Shown piece by piece: positions 23,057 to 34,689 of a DNA stretch of 64,000 bases (position 1 is the first letter of the stretch; every line of letters starts with the position of its first letter). The notes beneath the pieces are model-generated. The model was not told where the DNA came from. It worked only from the letters and a program-made list of their open reading frames with translations, and did no database searches. Made by a program: the position numbers and the translations under genes. The DNA comes from Strobilurus pachycystidiatus (lineage: Eukaryota > Basidiomycota > Agaricomycetes > Agaricales > Physalacriaceae): contig JAHLMK010000017.1 in the NCBI GenBank assembly GCA_019915135.1, positions 1,054,001 to 1,118,000 on the forward strand, read 5' to 3'.

Positions 23057-24837
23057 TCAGTTCGACATTGCCGTAAATGCATTGAAGTTGTACACCGCAG
23101 GCATCGCCTCGCAAGAAAACTCCTCGAGCGAGGGTGTACAGCGAGCCAAAACCACGCCGTCTCTCTGCCGTCTCAGTACGACACTCATGCCACGTCCAGG
23201 TTCTAATGGCATCCACGTCTTCGTGACTCCCGCCGGAACGGTATAATCACGGTCCTGGAGCGACAAGATGGCAGAGGTGGTGGCGAACACGACGACCCAT
23301 ATCTTGTCATCCGTCTTGAGACAAGCTCATCAACGCCGTCAACTTGAGAGAATCAAGTGTCTTACAACTTGCCAATGCTGAGGCCGATCAACACTATCGT
23401 TTTTCGCGTGAGCCGTTTTGAGATGTGGACGTGCCCAAGCGAAAATCCGATCAGTATCTAGTTCAGGGTATCGTCCCTCCTTGAAGGCCCTGGCGTAATA
23501 CGCATTGAGTGCCAGCCATGCCAGATGCGGAAACCCGTCGACCCAGGCCTGGGAGTTGGGCTGCGCGCCTTTTATGGGACCAACGTAATGAGATTCACCA
23601 TAATCTGGAAAAAGAATTAGGCAAAAGGAAAACATCTTACGAAAAGGACCCACCATTCCACGAAATGACTTGTACAATATCGATCCGATTGCGCTGGAGG
23701 ATGAGCTGCTCCCAGCGGCGAACAAAGAGCCAATCGTCACCCCGGTATATCCACTATTTGATACGATTAGTTCCCTAAACCTCGTCAGTCGCTGGAGGCA
23801 CACTGACGTTCTTGTTCCACGTATCCGGCCCATAATGCTACGAGAATGAGAGTATCAGTGGGTGTATACCTGACAGAGCTCGATGGATAGAGTACCGTAA
23901 AGAACCAAGGCGAAACTGCAGCCATGAATGTCTTGCCGCCCAAGTGGCGTAAGTGATGATCATCCGACTTCAGTGACGGCAGCTCCATCTCGTTTCGAGG
24001 GGAGTCTGCTGTCAGATGCAAAGGCCAACCTCCGTTCCACTACACAGTACAAGGGGGGTAAGCAGGCCGGTCCCAGACATTCGAGGAAACTTGCATTAAA
24101 GTCACCATCGACACAAGACATACGGACATAAACTGCTGGGTCTAAGAAAAATGAAGGGATGAAGTGAATCTGCGGCGACGGTCAAGAGGAAAGTATGGCG
24201 ACGAAAATAGTCACTAACCTGCGTGACTCTCTCGATGGAGCGTTTTAGCAAACTCCATCCGTGTTCTAGCGTTGCTTGTCCAAACGTGTGTTGCTCCCCA
24301 GAGAATGTCGATACCACCACTTTTCCGTCACGTCGATACATCCCAGCATGATTGCCGAAGGAAGAGATATAATCGACAATAAATTGTACGTCCTCGACTG
24401 TATGTCCTGGGATCGAGCTGCAACGAATTGATTACGCCTATTAAGACAGAGGAGAGGCCACAAACTGCATGTCAAAGCTCATGAACAACTTGAAGTCGCG
24501 GCCAGACCTTGACAGCGCGTCGAAGCAATCTGCGACACGATCCTTCTGCCAGTCTTCGCAGCCGACGTTGAGGACGAATCCATCCCTGGCAGAGTAAGTC
24601 AATTGATGAGATAAATGCCACAAGATTCCCGCACAATGCATGTTCACTAGCCAAAATGATGTCTTCCTCCCAGTCGGCCACAGTGTAAGGCTAACCTCCT
24701 GGTTAAGCAGGCAGTTTAGACAACAGTCGGAGGTTGCTGACATAGGTGTTTCCAACCATAAAGCTGTTTCGGCGTGAGTTGATCTATCTGTTGGCCAGCC
24801 ATTGACGAACGCACTGAGCAAATACGTGTTTGGACAT
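23057..24837 (-). CDS. GH71 endo-1,3-alpha-glucanase (mutanase), no signal peptide
   Basis: Eleven exons on the minus strand: 24837-24815, 24763-24742, 24690-24635, 24585-24466, 24417-24219, 24169-24095, 24039-23896, 23838-23809, 23753-23654, 23604-23369 and 23314-23057. They join to 420 residues. Conserved GH71 blocks appear in order: FAHFMVGNTYPYTVADWEED, DGFVLNVG, DFKLFMSFDM, NWNGGWPLHL, VSPWFFTHYGPDTWNKN, WIYRGDDWLF, and SWNDYGESHYVGP. The C-terminal beta domain is short. Family enzymes cut alpha-1,3-glucan of fungal walls. The chain begins only a few residues before the catalytic domain, so there is no secretion signal; intracellular or non-classical export is implied. The intron after DGDFN starts with GCAAGT, a GC-AG intron supported by exact frame and family continuity. 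The first two exons are only 23 and 22 nt. Confidence 0.92.
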
Positions 24838-25394
24838 CGTGGTACAGTGCCAAGAGGCGGTGCCCTAATGAGGAAATGAACGGATAATGCGCCGATCATC
24901 AATCGGCCGCCTTTCTCGCTTTCGACTGCCAACTGCTTCCAACTTTTTGAGGTTATAGGTTATCAAACAAAGAGTATGGACCTCTCAGAACGTCGACTCT
25001 TCTCGCTCTCTACGCAGACAAAGTACGAACGCCAGCAGCAGGGAGGCAAGATCGACTGGGAACTCGACGATCACGGTACCGACCACAGGAGCACGGCCAC
25101 CGGGCCACCTCCCACGATCAACCATAATGATGCCCACGGTAATCTTGTGATGGTCACAGAGTCTCACACGCAACTTCGACAAGAGACTGTCAGCTGGGAT
25201 CATCTTGCGATACTTCCTTTCTTAGGCTTGCAACGTCAGACATACAAGACATCGAGGTTCGCAGCCTGGGATCATACTGTTCAAGAGCTAAAGCAATGCT
25301 CACCAGCTCTGAGTCCTTTCGATGCGCTCATTCTCCTCGTGCAAGCAGCCCGGTCACCGCGACTGCACTTACCCACCTACACGGTACCGGTATC
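24838..25394. other. intergenic region with a doubtful open frame
   Basis: A plus-strand open frame (24976-25449, 157 codons) starts 138 bp from the GH71 start and runs into the duplicated block. Its composition is not convincing, and the minus strand also has an open frame with one hydrophobic segment (25203-24985). Neither is called as a gene. Confidence 0.3.
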
Positions 25395-25872
25395 GACCGC
25401 GAGTACACGTCCACAAGCTCTCTGGCTGTCGTTCGCTGTAAGCCATTGATCCTCTCATGTCAATGTCCCAATCTACTCTCTTTGTTCCCATATCAGCAAG
25501 CAGCTGCCTCGAGATTGTACTGATTTTCCTCCATCCAAAAACACCTTCTATGGCCTGGACAAATACGATCTTCTCGGACCACCGGCAGCTCGGGATCTTA
25601 CCATCGCTCAGAAAGCTTGCTTTCGAGGAATCTGTGTGAAGTTTCTCACCAGCTTTTGTTCTTCGCTGGGCTTTTTGCGAGGTAAGGCATATCCTCGCCA
25701 ATCCGCCCATGAGATAATAGTGGGTGCTTTATCGCGCCTGTCAAGTCATTACCTCGGCATACCCTCACCCGTACGCTCATAATTCAATGCATTAACAGCC
25801 TAGTGACGAAGAGCGCATATATATTTCCACGAGGGGTCCACAGCTCAAGCTGGAAGAGCAGGAGCTCAAGAG

Positions 25873-25879
25873 TATTTAA
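25873..25879 (+). promoter_or_regulatory. TATA-like box of cupredoxin copy A
   Basis: TATTTAA lies 45 bp before the ATG. The corresponding place in copy B has TATAAGA. Confidence 0.45.
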
Positions 25880-25923
25880 GCAGCATGATGATACAAGACT
25901 AATTCTAATCCAAACCAGTTACG

Positions 25924-26482
25924 ATGCACTCCCTGCTCTCTTCTCTCATCTCTGCTGCTCTCATTTCCGCGCCGCTGGTCATGGGCGTGGACTGGGCCGT
26001 CCAAGTCGGCCTCAGTAATGGATTCACGTTCACTCCAAACCAGATCTTTCCCGCCATCGGGGACACTGTCACGTTCACATTCCTCACCAGAAACCGTACG
26101 TGCTCAGATGCTTCCGTCTCTGTGTCGCAGTCACCTCACCAATGCCTATGGCAGATTCGGCGACGACCACAACGTTCACCGATCCCTGCCCTCCACCCCT
26201 GGGCGGAGTAGGTCCAAACGCGTTCGATAGTGGATTGTAAGCTGCATTTTCTTTGTCGCCGACGCCTCATTTGCTAAGATACGCGCTTTCCTTTTCACTA
26301 GCATTGATGCCGTCTCCCAGCCGGGAAGCACTTTCACCACCACCATCCTCGATACCGAGCCTCACTGGGTTTCGTGCAAGCAAGCTGCGGGAGCGCACTG
26401 TCGCTTGGGTATGACGCTGTCTATCAACCCTACTGCCGATCAGACCGAGGCGGAGTTCAATGCCAATGCTATTGCATCTTGA
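25924..26482 (+). CDS. secreted cupredoxin-like protein, copy A
   Basis: Exons 25924-26095, 26155-26236 and 26302-26482 join to 144 residues. A signal peptide (SLISAALISAPLVMG) precedes a small beta-sandwich with the cupredoxin pattern GDTVTFTF...RNHS. Later come HWVSCKQ and AHCRLGMTLSINP. The His of RNHS, the Cys of VSCK, the His of AHC and the Met of LGM are placed like type-1 copper ligands in fungal plastocyanin-like 'extracellular serine-rich' proteins, so copper binding is likely but not proven. Two extra cysteines (DPC and AHC) could form a disulfide. There is no C-terminal GPI tail, so it should be freely secreted. It is nearly identical in structure to copy B 1.6 kb downstream. Confidence 0.85.
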
Positions 26483-27507
26483 AGAAGTGGTGCGAGAATA
26501 AGTAACGGAGATAAGTATGTATATATATGTGTGTACACTCTCGGGTTTGGAATTTATGGGAATTTAGCTAAGGAGATAGTCAACGTCTGATCCCCCCCCT
26601 TGGCGGCATACAGAACGGCTAGCTCTTGAAGCGTTGTATCAGAGAGATCACGGATTTTATCGAGCCTAAATCGTCTTCGGATCTCACCGTCTGCTTAGTG
26701 AGACAAATGACCGTCTACACCAGCAGCATGAACATTGGATACCAGCATGTGCTGCGGCAATGTCTATCCTATCAGACTCGGAGCTCGAACTTCAGGATAC
26801 CGACCACACTGACAACTTGAGCACGACGTCCCACTCATAGTTTGTCACGGTCAACCTCAAGTGCTCCTCCTTTTCACCGGCACGCAAGCGGGGGACTGTA
26901 CGCGGAGACGGCACCTATCCACATATAACAGTATGTCTCGACCGCGAGTACGCATCTACTACACAGGTGAGGGCAAAGCCACTTATAGTACTGCCTGTGT
27001 GGCTTCATGGTATCGTCGGTCTTTCGCTGACTGTCATTCTCTGTGATGACCCTCTCATGTCAACTCTCTGAGTGTCCCATCTACCTTTCGTGCTCCTATG
27101 TAAGCATGCCTCATGACTGTGCTGTACCCAAGAATACCGTCACGATTCTTCAGCCTGAGGAAATCTGAATTACCGGCAGCTCGGGACCTTGTCTTCTTTC
27201 GGAAACCCTTCTACATATGTGAATTATCTCACCAGCGACGTTCTCTGGAAAGGGTTATGAATGAAGTACGACCTTGGCTTTACGGAACGTGTGGCATTGA
27301 TTGTTGTTCTTGGCTCATAATGACCCCCACGGGAGGACTATAAGTACTTTCTTCAAGTTACTTATGGAAATGCTTCATCGTGCCTGTCAAGTCACTGCAC
27401 GCCAAAGCAATCGGCATACGCTCACCCGTACCCATATAATTCAGTGATTGAGCTGTCTGGTGACTAGAGCGTAAAGTCAAGCCGGACGACTCGGAGGAGC
27501 TCGAGAG

Positions 27508-27514
27508 TATAAGA
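27508..27514 (+). promoter_or_regulatory. TATA box of cupredoxin copy B
   Basis: TATAAGA lies 43 bp before the ATG, at the same place as the TATTTAA of copy A. Confidence 0.5.
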
Positions 27515-27556
27515 ATCGCGTACTCCAAGACTAATCCAGACTAAACCCTCAACAAA

Positions 27557-28107
27557 ATGCAGCTTCGACTTTCTCTCATCTTTACTGCTCTTGTCTCCGC
27601 GCCACTCGTCATGAGCGTGGACTGGGCCATTCAGGTTGGCCTCGATAATGGTTTCACGTTCACCCCGGACCAGATCTCCCCCGCCGTCGGAGACACTGTC
27701 ACGTTCACATTCCTCACCAGGAACCGTACGTGCTCAGATGCTTCCCTCTCCCTGTGTCACTCACCTCACATATGCCTATAGATTCGGCCACGACCACAAC
27801 GTTCACTGATCCCTGCCCGCCGCCCCTGGGCGGTGTAGGCCCGAACGCGTTCGACAGTGGATTGTAAGCTGTCTTCCATGTCGACGACGCGTCGCTTGCT
27901 TAGAACCGCGTTCCCCTTTCTTCTAGTATTGACGCCGTCTCCGAGCCGGGAAGCACTTTCACCACTACCATCCTCGATACCGAGCCTCACTGGGTCTCGT
28001 GCAAGCAAGCTGCGGGAGCGCACTGCCGCTTGGGTATGACGCTGTCTATCAACCCTACTGCCGATCAGACCGAGGCGGAGTTCAATGCCAATGCTATTGC
28101 TTCTTGA
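27557..28107 (+). CDS. secreted cupredoxin-like protein, copy B
   Basis: Exons 27557-27725, 27782-27863 and 27927-28107 join to 143 residues. The signal peptide (LSLIFTALVSAPLVMS) differs most from copy A. The mature domain is almost the same, with identical placement of RNHS, HWVSCKQ and AHCRLGM, the predicted copper ligands. Observed changes are mostly conservative (such as VGLSN to VGLDN, VSQPG to VSEPG). The third exon is nearly identical at the nucleotide level to copy A. Both genes therefore probably make functional secreted copper proteins; different expression of the two copies is a reasonable guess, because the promoters have diverged. Confidence 0.85.
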
Positions 28108-28430
28108 AGGATTGGCGCGAGAATAAGTAAAGAGGAATTCAAATTTGTGCTCTGTCGGGTTCGGCCAAGGAAGTAGTTGAACGTCCTGTACTATATTTGT
28201 TTTTTTATCTCAGGGAATTGTGAAGTAGCAGGTTTCGAGGAGCACAACTGCGAGTGTTTACAGATGTTCCTTCGGGACAAAAACCAGAATCAGTCGGTGG
28301 CACAAATAATAATTGTGTCAGCTCATACTTAGCTGATTCACCGACCATGGTCTAATCATGCGGACTCCTCGAGGATTCCAAACTTCTGTTGCTTCCAATA
28401 TAATGATCTAATCCCATCCAGGAATGTAAC
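28108..28430. other. convergent intergenic region
   Basis: Shared 3' flank of cupredoxin B and the P-type ATPase. Nothing else seen. Confidence 0.4.
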
Positions 28431-31400
28431 TCATACTATCTCGCCCACCCTGCCCCAAGTCTCCTCTGCGCTCCATTGCCTCTCGTATTTCCGCCTCAGC
28501 TCGTGCAAGGTAATACTGCATCCCGCGAGTATCAGGATGACCGTCAGATCGCCCATCCTCAAGCCCTCCGTCTGGAATACGGACTGCATGACCGGAACAT
28601 AGACCAATCCCAATTGGACCAGTGCTGATATGCTCACAGTTGTGACGAGCATTTTGTTCTGTGTGAGGCCGCATCCTAATCCCCGATTTTGCACCGCCGA
28701 AACAAGGTCGAGGAACACGAAGGCAGTGAAGGTCTGGGGTTGTTTCAGTCTTCATATGTCAGAGTTGTCGGGGGAAGCGTCGTACCATAGTCTGCTCTCT
28801 CCGCGACATCTTATCGTCTTCAAGAGCGAAGATGTAGACAAACAGAGTACCGATAACGATGATAGAGGCGGAGAACATCACACGGTAAAGCACGCGTTTG
28901 GTGATGATCGAGGCATCCTTTTTCCGTGGAGGACGCCGCATGACAGCCGGGTCAACGGGATCGACACCGAGACTTTGACTTGGAGGACCTGCACTCAATA
29001 AGTATCTCTAGAGTCAATCAAGGTTTGTATACGCACCGTCCATGAGAATATTGATGAAGAGAATCTGCATGGCATTGAGTGGATTACTGAGGCCAAGCAT
29101 GGTGCTCAAAGTTATCAGCGTCAAAGCAGCAGCAGCCGTGCTAAGCTGGAACGACAAAAAGTTCTGGATGTTGTGGAAAATGGATTTTCCTTCAATCTCA
29201 GTCAGGCTGCATTCATTGGACTGATGCGTTGCACTCACCCTCTTCGACCGCCGGTAATATAGTGCTGAAGTTGTCGTCGACCAGAATCACATCAGCGGCT
29301 TCTTTCGCCACATCCGTCCCGCTCTTGCCCATTGATACCCCGATGTCAGCCATCTTCAACGCAGGTGCGTCGTTGACACCATCCCCGGTCATAGCCACAA
29401 CCCTCCCTCGCGCCTGGAATGCCCCAACGATAGCCATTTTGTGTCGGGGGGTCGTCCTCGCAAATACAGTCACACTTCCCACCCGCTCTTGTAGCTGTAC
29501 TTGTGACATTTGGTCGATCGCCGCTCCAGTCAAGCACCCTAACGAATCTGAGCCTGAATGTATCCCCAGCGACTTAGCTATCGATAGAGCAGTCTCCTCC
29601 GCGTCGCCCGTAATCATGACTACCTGGACACCGCCAGCCTGCAGCAGTGCTATGGAATCGGCAACGCCTTTTCGTGGAGGATCGTACATAGCCTGGAAGC
29701 CAGCGAACACTAGGTTGCCACCTACCGCCGGCGCTGGGGACGAAGTACGCGTCCCACTTGCCATTGGATCCTGCCCATTTCCGTATCCATACGCCATAGC
29801 CACAACTCGCAATCCTCTGGCTGCCGTCTTCTTCGCCATCTCCTGGATAACACTCCGTGCCTTCTGATCCAGCCCAGGTGTCGAATCATCATCGACATGA
29901 TAGAACTTGCACCGGTCTAAGACAGCATCGATGGAGCCCTTCATGTAGTACATCTCTGGTCCTGACGAGGAAACGTCCGTGTGTATGCCACTGACGGACA
30001 TGAATTTCTGTTCGGAATTGAACGGTTGTTCTGACAGACGATTGAAAGCCTGCGACGCAGCATTAAGAAAAGCAAGAGTGTATGATTTGTGAACATACCG
30101 CGCGACGGTCAGGTAGACCGATCTGATATAGAACGTTCAACAAAGCGACGTCTGTGGACTGTCCCACAAAGATACCGTCACCATTGCGGTGCAGGGTGGC
30201 ATTGTTGCATATAGCTCCAATTTCGATGGCCTTCAGAACAGCAGGGGACAATCCGGCGGCCGTAGGTCTCGAATCGGGATCCAGATGGGCAACTTCATCC
30301 ACCGAATACGCTTCGGTTACCGTCTGCTCGTTCCTGGTCAGAGTACCAGTCTTGTCTGAACAAATCACCGAAACGGACCCAAGGGCTTCGACTGATGGTA
30401 GTTTCTTGACTATTGCCTTCCGGTGTGCCATCCGTTGAACACCGAGAGCCAATGTGACCGTGGTTACAATGGGTAGACCCTCTGGAATAGCAGCGACCGC
30501 GAGAGAGACTGATAGATGCGGTTGAGCAAGTGCGGATATAACGAGTTTTAATACTCACCTCCAATGGTGAACATTTCGAGCCATGAGCGTCGTTGTAATA
30601 CGCCAATGAGACAGATGACCCCAATTATACCAAAGGACATGAACGAAAGTTTCTGTGCCAGTTCGTCCATGCTAAGCTGGAGAGGCGAGCGCTTCTCTTC
30701 AACCTCCTGCATCATGGAGAAGACCACTCCGAATTCCGTAGAAGTGCCAATTGCAATGACCACGCCCGTGCCACGCCCGCTACGGACTAGCGTGCCCATA
30801 TACGCAACACATGTGCGTTCAGCCAACGGGGCTGGATAGGAACCTGTGCATGTAGCTGCGTCCTTCCGTCTAGCAACTGTTTCGCCGGTGAGACTGCTTT
30901 CATCGATTTCCAAGTCTACGGCTTCAACAACGCGCAAGTCGGCCGGTATGCGGTCGCCCGTGGAAAAGGTGACAATATCGCCAGGAACGAGCTCGTTGGC
31001 GAGGACATGAAGAGTTTCGTTCGCGCGGATGACGTGACAATGATGGGGAACAAGCTTGTTGAGCGCTTCCAGACTCTTCTCGGACCGCTGCTCCTGCACG
31101 AAGCCAACGGTGAGGACGATGAGGACTGCGACGGTGATGCTGACAGCGTCATCGATGTTGCCCATAATGGCAGAGATGGTAGCGCTGGCGCATAGTAAGA
31201 GGATCAGTGGGGATTCGTATATGGTCTTGGCGAATTTAAGGAACATGGATTCGGGCGTGGCGACGGAGAATTCGTTGTATCCATGGGTAAGACGTAGGGT
31301 AGCGATATCCGTGTGTAGAAGGCCAGTAGGTGAAGTATGATAGTGTGCAATGGTATCCTGGATGATTCAATATGCCGGATTGACCGAGTCAAGACGGAGA

Positions 31401-31820
31401 ACTTACTTCGATTGAACAATGCGCAAAGCGCGCTGATGATGTATCTTTTGGGGGTATTCTGTCAAAGCGCTGCGGGGTGGTCCTCCCGCTTTCCAGATTT
31501 TCCTCTGGTTTCCCGGTGACTGTTCTGAGCACCCGCGACCATAGACTGGATGCCTCGGCATTGACCACGCCCACCAAATCTGTCGGAGAGGTCAGGCTGC
31601 CATCCACGTTGTGCCGCCGTAATGTCGTGCTATAGGCAAAGTGCGATTCTGCTTCCGGTACCGGCCGTAAGGCAATGCTGTTGCGCTCGTCGGCTAGCGA
31701 TGGAAAGTACGTCGATGCGGGGGGAGAGGGCGGCCGCTGGCTCATGTTGGGGCGCGCGAACGACGAGCTCGTTGTGTTGGATGAGAAAGCGGGAGCATAG
31801 CCGGCCCGTTTCCTTTCCAT
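28431..31820 (-). CDS. PMR1/SPCA-type Ca2+/Mn2+ P-type ATPase
   Basis: Seven exons on the minus strand (31820-31407, 31357-30559, 30508-30099, 30049-29239, 29189-29037, 28988-28786, 28733-28431) join to 1030 residues. All P-type landmarks are present. The actuator loop has [13 protein letters not shown] is near residue 413, and the phosphorylation site DKTGTLT has Asp at about 456. The [11 protein letters not shown] nucleotide-domain block, TGD at about 688 and GDGVNDAP at about 763 follow. The [12 protein letters not shown] block and short C-terminal tail fit the Golgi SPCA/PMR1 branch (Ca2+ and Mn2+ supply to the secretory pathway) rather than SERCA or the vacuolar PMC1 type. The first 130 residues are a Ser/Pro-rich cytosolic extension. 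A start at a second Met (MSQRPPSP) is also possible. Confidence 0.92.
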
Positions 31821-33130
31821 TCTTGATGGTAGTGGTACGCACTTGAGTGCGCAGCGATTCGACGTGTTAATTGTACAGCCACCAGGTCCGCCCCATTTGG
31901 CAACCATCAAAAGTGGCATGGACCGAACGTTGTACTTGTCGTTTCACGGTTCCCATCCAACGTCGACGAGTTCTGAGCTCCTTATTCTGCATGGCTCTGA
32001 AGACAGCAAATGTGCATCTGCTTGCCTGTCTCCTGATGATTGCACGGAATTGGGATGGTATTCGGTCTCGGGGACTAGAATCACAACTCGGTGCTGTTCC
32101 AGGCTGACTCCATTGGTATTCAGTCAAGCCAACCTAAAATCCAGGCCTCGTAAAATCGAAATTGTACTCAACAGGCGTTCTGCGTTAAACTCCGCACTTT
32201 CCCGTACGTTCCAATCAACCTGGAGTCATGATCCCTGTAGAATCTGTGGTTTCCTCTCCTCTCCATTTGCTTCCCCTGTTCCACCTGTTACATATGCGCT
32301 CTCAGCACATATCCACCATATTCCCCTAATCCGATATAGTCACCCGCATGGACCCACAACGACCTCTTGAATGTACGAAGAAGCCTCTTTCATGACTCCC
32401 ACTGTCTCATGGTTTCATTGTCAGTCATCGTCTCATCATCGGCGAACAGGAACGTCGCTGTTTGTCTACTTGCGCACAAAGTCAATTTACCTGACCAGAG
32501 TTCGAGTTCCTGCAACTGTCAGCGGAGACAGATGGGCGGGATTATCCTGTGAATCACAGGCTCGGTACAGTAGCCGTTACGAGTCTGCTTCAGAGAGGCA
32601 TCCGGGATACCGCCTTGCCCTGCAAAGTCAAGGGAGTTTCAGAGGGTAAGAGTCTAGTCAAGTTCAGTCACTGAGTCATGCTAAATGATAGATGCGCGTA
32701 CAGTCATTCTCGAAGCGCAGGTTAAGAAAAAAGGAAGACACGAGGTCGTGTTTCGCCCGGCCCTCTCCAGCTCTTCGTCTCGGAAAAGGTGTACTCGGAG
32801 AAATAATATCAGCAGTGGCGTCTCCCGTCGCGTGAGATGATTCGTTGTGTCAATCAACCACAACCGCGGCCCCTGGAACTGAATACCACAGAGATAAGCT
32901 CTTCGTCGCTAACTCCGTTATTCATTCGCTGACTTTTGCATTGTAGACCGGGGCATGTGAAGCCCGACAAGCCCAACTCAACAAACAAACCATTGTATAC
33001 TTGATACCGAACTCGAGTACTACAGAGTGCATCGGATGCAATCCAGACCGTTTCTCGTACCGCTCTTATTGCGCTTTGAGTCCTATAAATGCAAGTATGC
33101 CATCTTGCCTCTCCGTCAGTCTCATCTGCG
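31821..33130. other. intergenic region
   Basis: About 1.3 kb between divergent genes. Several short open frames but no splice-supported gene; no repeat recognised. Confidence 0.4.
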
Positions 33131-33720
33131 ATGGACACACGTCTCCCAGGTATCCAGAGTCTTCTCCCTGGTGCGTCCTGACTCAGTGCCCTTGTTGACT
33201 CTCTTTCTCTGATTTCAGTGTTCAGACCACGTATTCCAGCAACTTAATCACGCGAGCCCGAACACCCGCAACTCCAGCACGTCGCTCTCCAGTCGAGGAG
33301 ATGCTCCGCCGTTCAACTTCCCTCCGCCAGGAACTTCCGAGAAGTCCAGCCCGTCCGAAGCTGATGACTTCCCGGCTGATGATGGGTCCCCACCCGCGCC
33401 CAGCCAAGGGAACGACGAGGGAGCCCACGTCTGTATCTACTGCCAGCGGCGGTGCGATCGCCCCAGCCTGCTTCGAGTTCACATGCGCATCCACACGGGT
33501 GCAACTCGTAAGAGCCTCTCTTCAGATCCACGTAGAGAAGCTCACCACGCGTGTAGCCTTTCAATGTCCGCAACCAGGGTGCGGACGCGTATTCAACGTC
33601 AAGTCAAATATGAAACGCCACTTTGCGCGCCACCTTCCCAAGTTGAATGTACTTTCCGAATCATATCCGAGGGGCGTCACCCAGGTGAGCGAAGGTGAGA
33701 CAACTCAGGATGATCACTGA
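33131..33720 (+). CDS. two-finger C2H2 zinc-finger protein
   Basis: Exons 33131-33170, 33226-33507 and 33557-33720 join to 161 residues. Two adjacent C2H2 fingers are visible. The first is CIYCQRRCDRPSLLRVHMRIH, with a TG linker. The second begins FQCPQPGCGRVFNVKSNMKR and ends with His residues spaced HFARH. The intron between them splits the linker as in many basidiomycete two-finger factors. An acidic, Pro/Ser-rich segment precedes the fingers and a short tail follows. It is probably a nuclear DNA-binding regulator of unknown targets. The first coding exon is only 13 codons, so an upstream start cannot be excluded. Confidence 0.8.
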
Positions 33721-34689
33721 GTACGTTGTTAGGCCAGTCAGTGACAGCGATACGGATCCAGATATGGTTGCAATGCAACTCTATGTCTGAGTATCGTGGC
33801 GCAACTTAGACAGCTTAGTTCTCGGCCTGACGCTATTGAAAATCGAAACTTTCAAACTGTGTACCATTGGGTGTAGGAGAGTGGACCTGGGACCGGGGTC
33901 TTAACTAATGGCAGACCTCCGACGCCACAGATTGCAATGTGCAGTATGAGGTCAAGTTATCTTGAATTGTCGTACTAGATTGCGATGGCGTGAGACCTAC
34001 GAGGCTCAATTTCCAACAACATGCAGGCTAGTGTAATGAGATAGTTTCTGTATAGCTATAAGATGTGGCCCCAAAAACTTAGCCATCGGGAGATCGGGAT
34101 ATGTCCCAGCCGTTGTTTGTCGAGGCAACTTAGCTCAGACTTAGCTATAGGGCGTGGTGTGAATGCAGAAGACGACTATTCAGGACGAGTGATAAGTTTT
34201 GTTGACGACTTTTAGCGTGCGACTCGGTGCGAGAGACAAGGAGTAGTACAAATGGTGGCAAGCGACGCGTACAGATGTGCTGGGGTAAGTATCGGCGCTG
34301 TCTAGCTAGTAGAGTATTATACTTAGTCGCCATGAATGTCAGGGCTACAGTATCGATTCCATTGAATTCGCGGAGCCATCATCATCATGAAGTTATTTTT
34401 GGTCAATGAGCACGATCACATGGCCACTACTCGTTTCTCCAGTCATCTACCATCGCAAAACCGCTGGCAGAACGCGAGAGAGATTCCTTCCTTGAGCTCG
34501 GGAAAAAGTCTGGGCGTAACACGTTGACATGCGGTGATCACTTTGCCAAGAGCCCAAACCCCGGTCCTTTGGTCAAAACTGCACACAGAATGGAAATTGT
34601 GCTCTATCTTCCCCTCCTTCTTCCGGCGGAGCGGCCAGTTCTCCATTTCGCTAATCCGTCGCCAATACTCCGTAACCATTCCACAAATA
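33721..34689. other. intergenic region
   Basis: About 970 bp. No gene or repeat recognised; the right half is the promoter of the glycoprotein gene. Confidence 0.4.

Larger units (their letters stand above)
25395..26482 (+). repeat. tandem duplication, copy A (cupredoxin gene plus 5' flank)
   Basis: Landmarks shared in the same order with copy B: GACCGCGAGTAC (25395 / 26940), ACCGGCAGCTCGGGA (25581 / about 27172), GCCTGTCAAGTCA (25736 / 27382) and the whole coding region (25924 / 27557). The offset between copies grows from about 1545 to 1646 bp, showing indels in the flank. Confidence 0.75.
26940..28107 (+). repeat. tandem duplication, copy B (cupredoxin gene plus 5' flank)
   Basis: Second copy of the duplicated block. 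The coding exons are far more alike than the upstream flank, and intron positions and phases are the same. This points to an old local duplication with selection on the coding part, or to later gene conversion of the coding part. Confidence 0.75.

Noticed and set aside
24976..25449. Plus-strand open frame of 157 codons upstream of the cupredoxin duplication
   Set aside because: Composition is not protein-like, both strands are open there, and it runs into the duplicated non-coding flank.
29229..29867. Long plus-strand open frame of 212 codons
   Set aside because: It is the exact shadow of the P-type ATPase exon on the minus strand, which carries the catalytic motifs.
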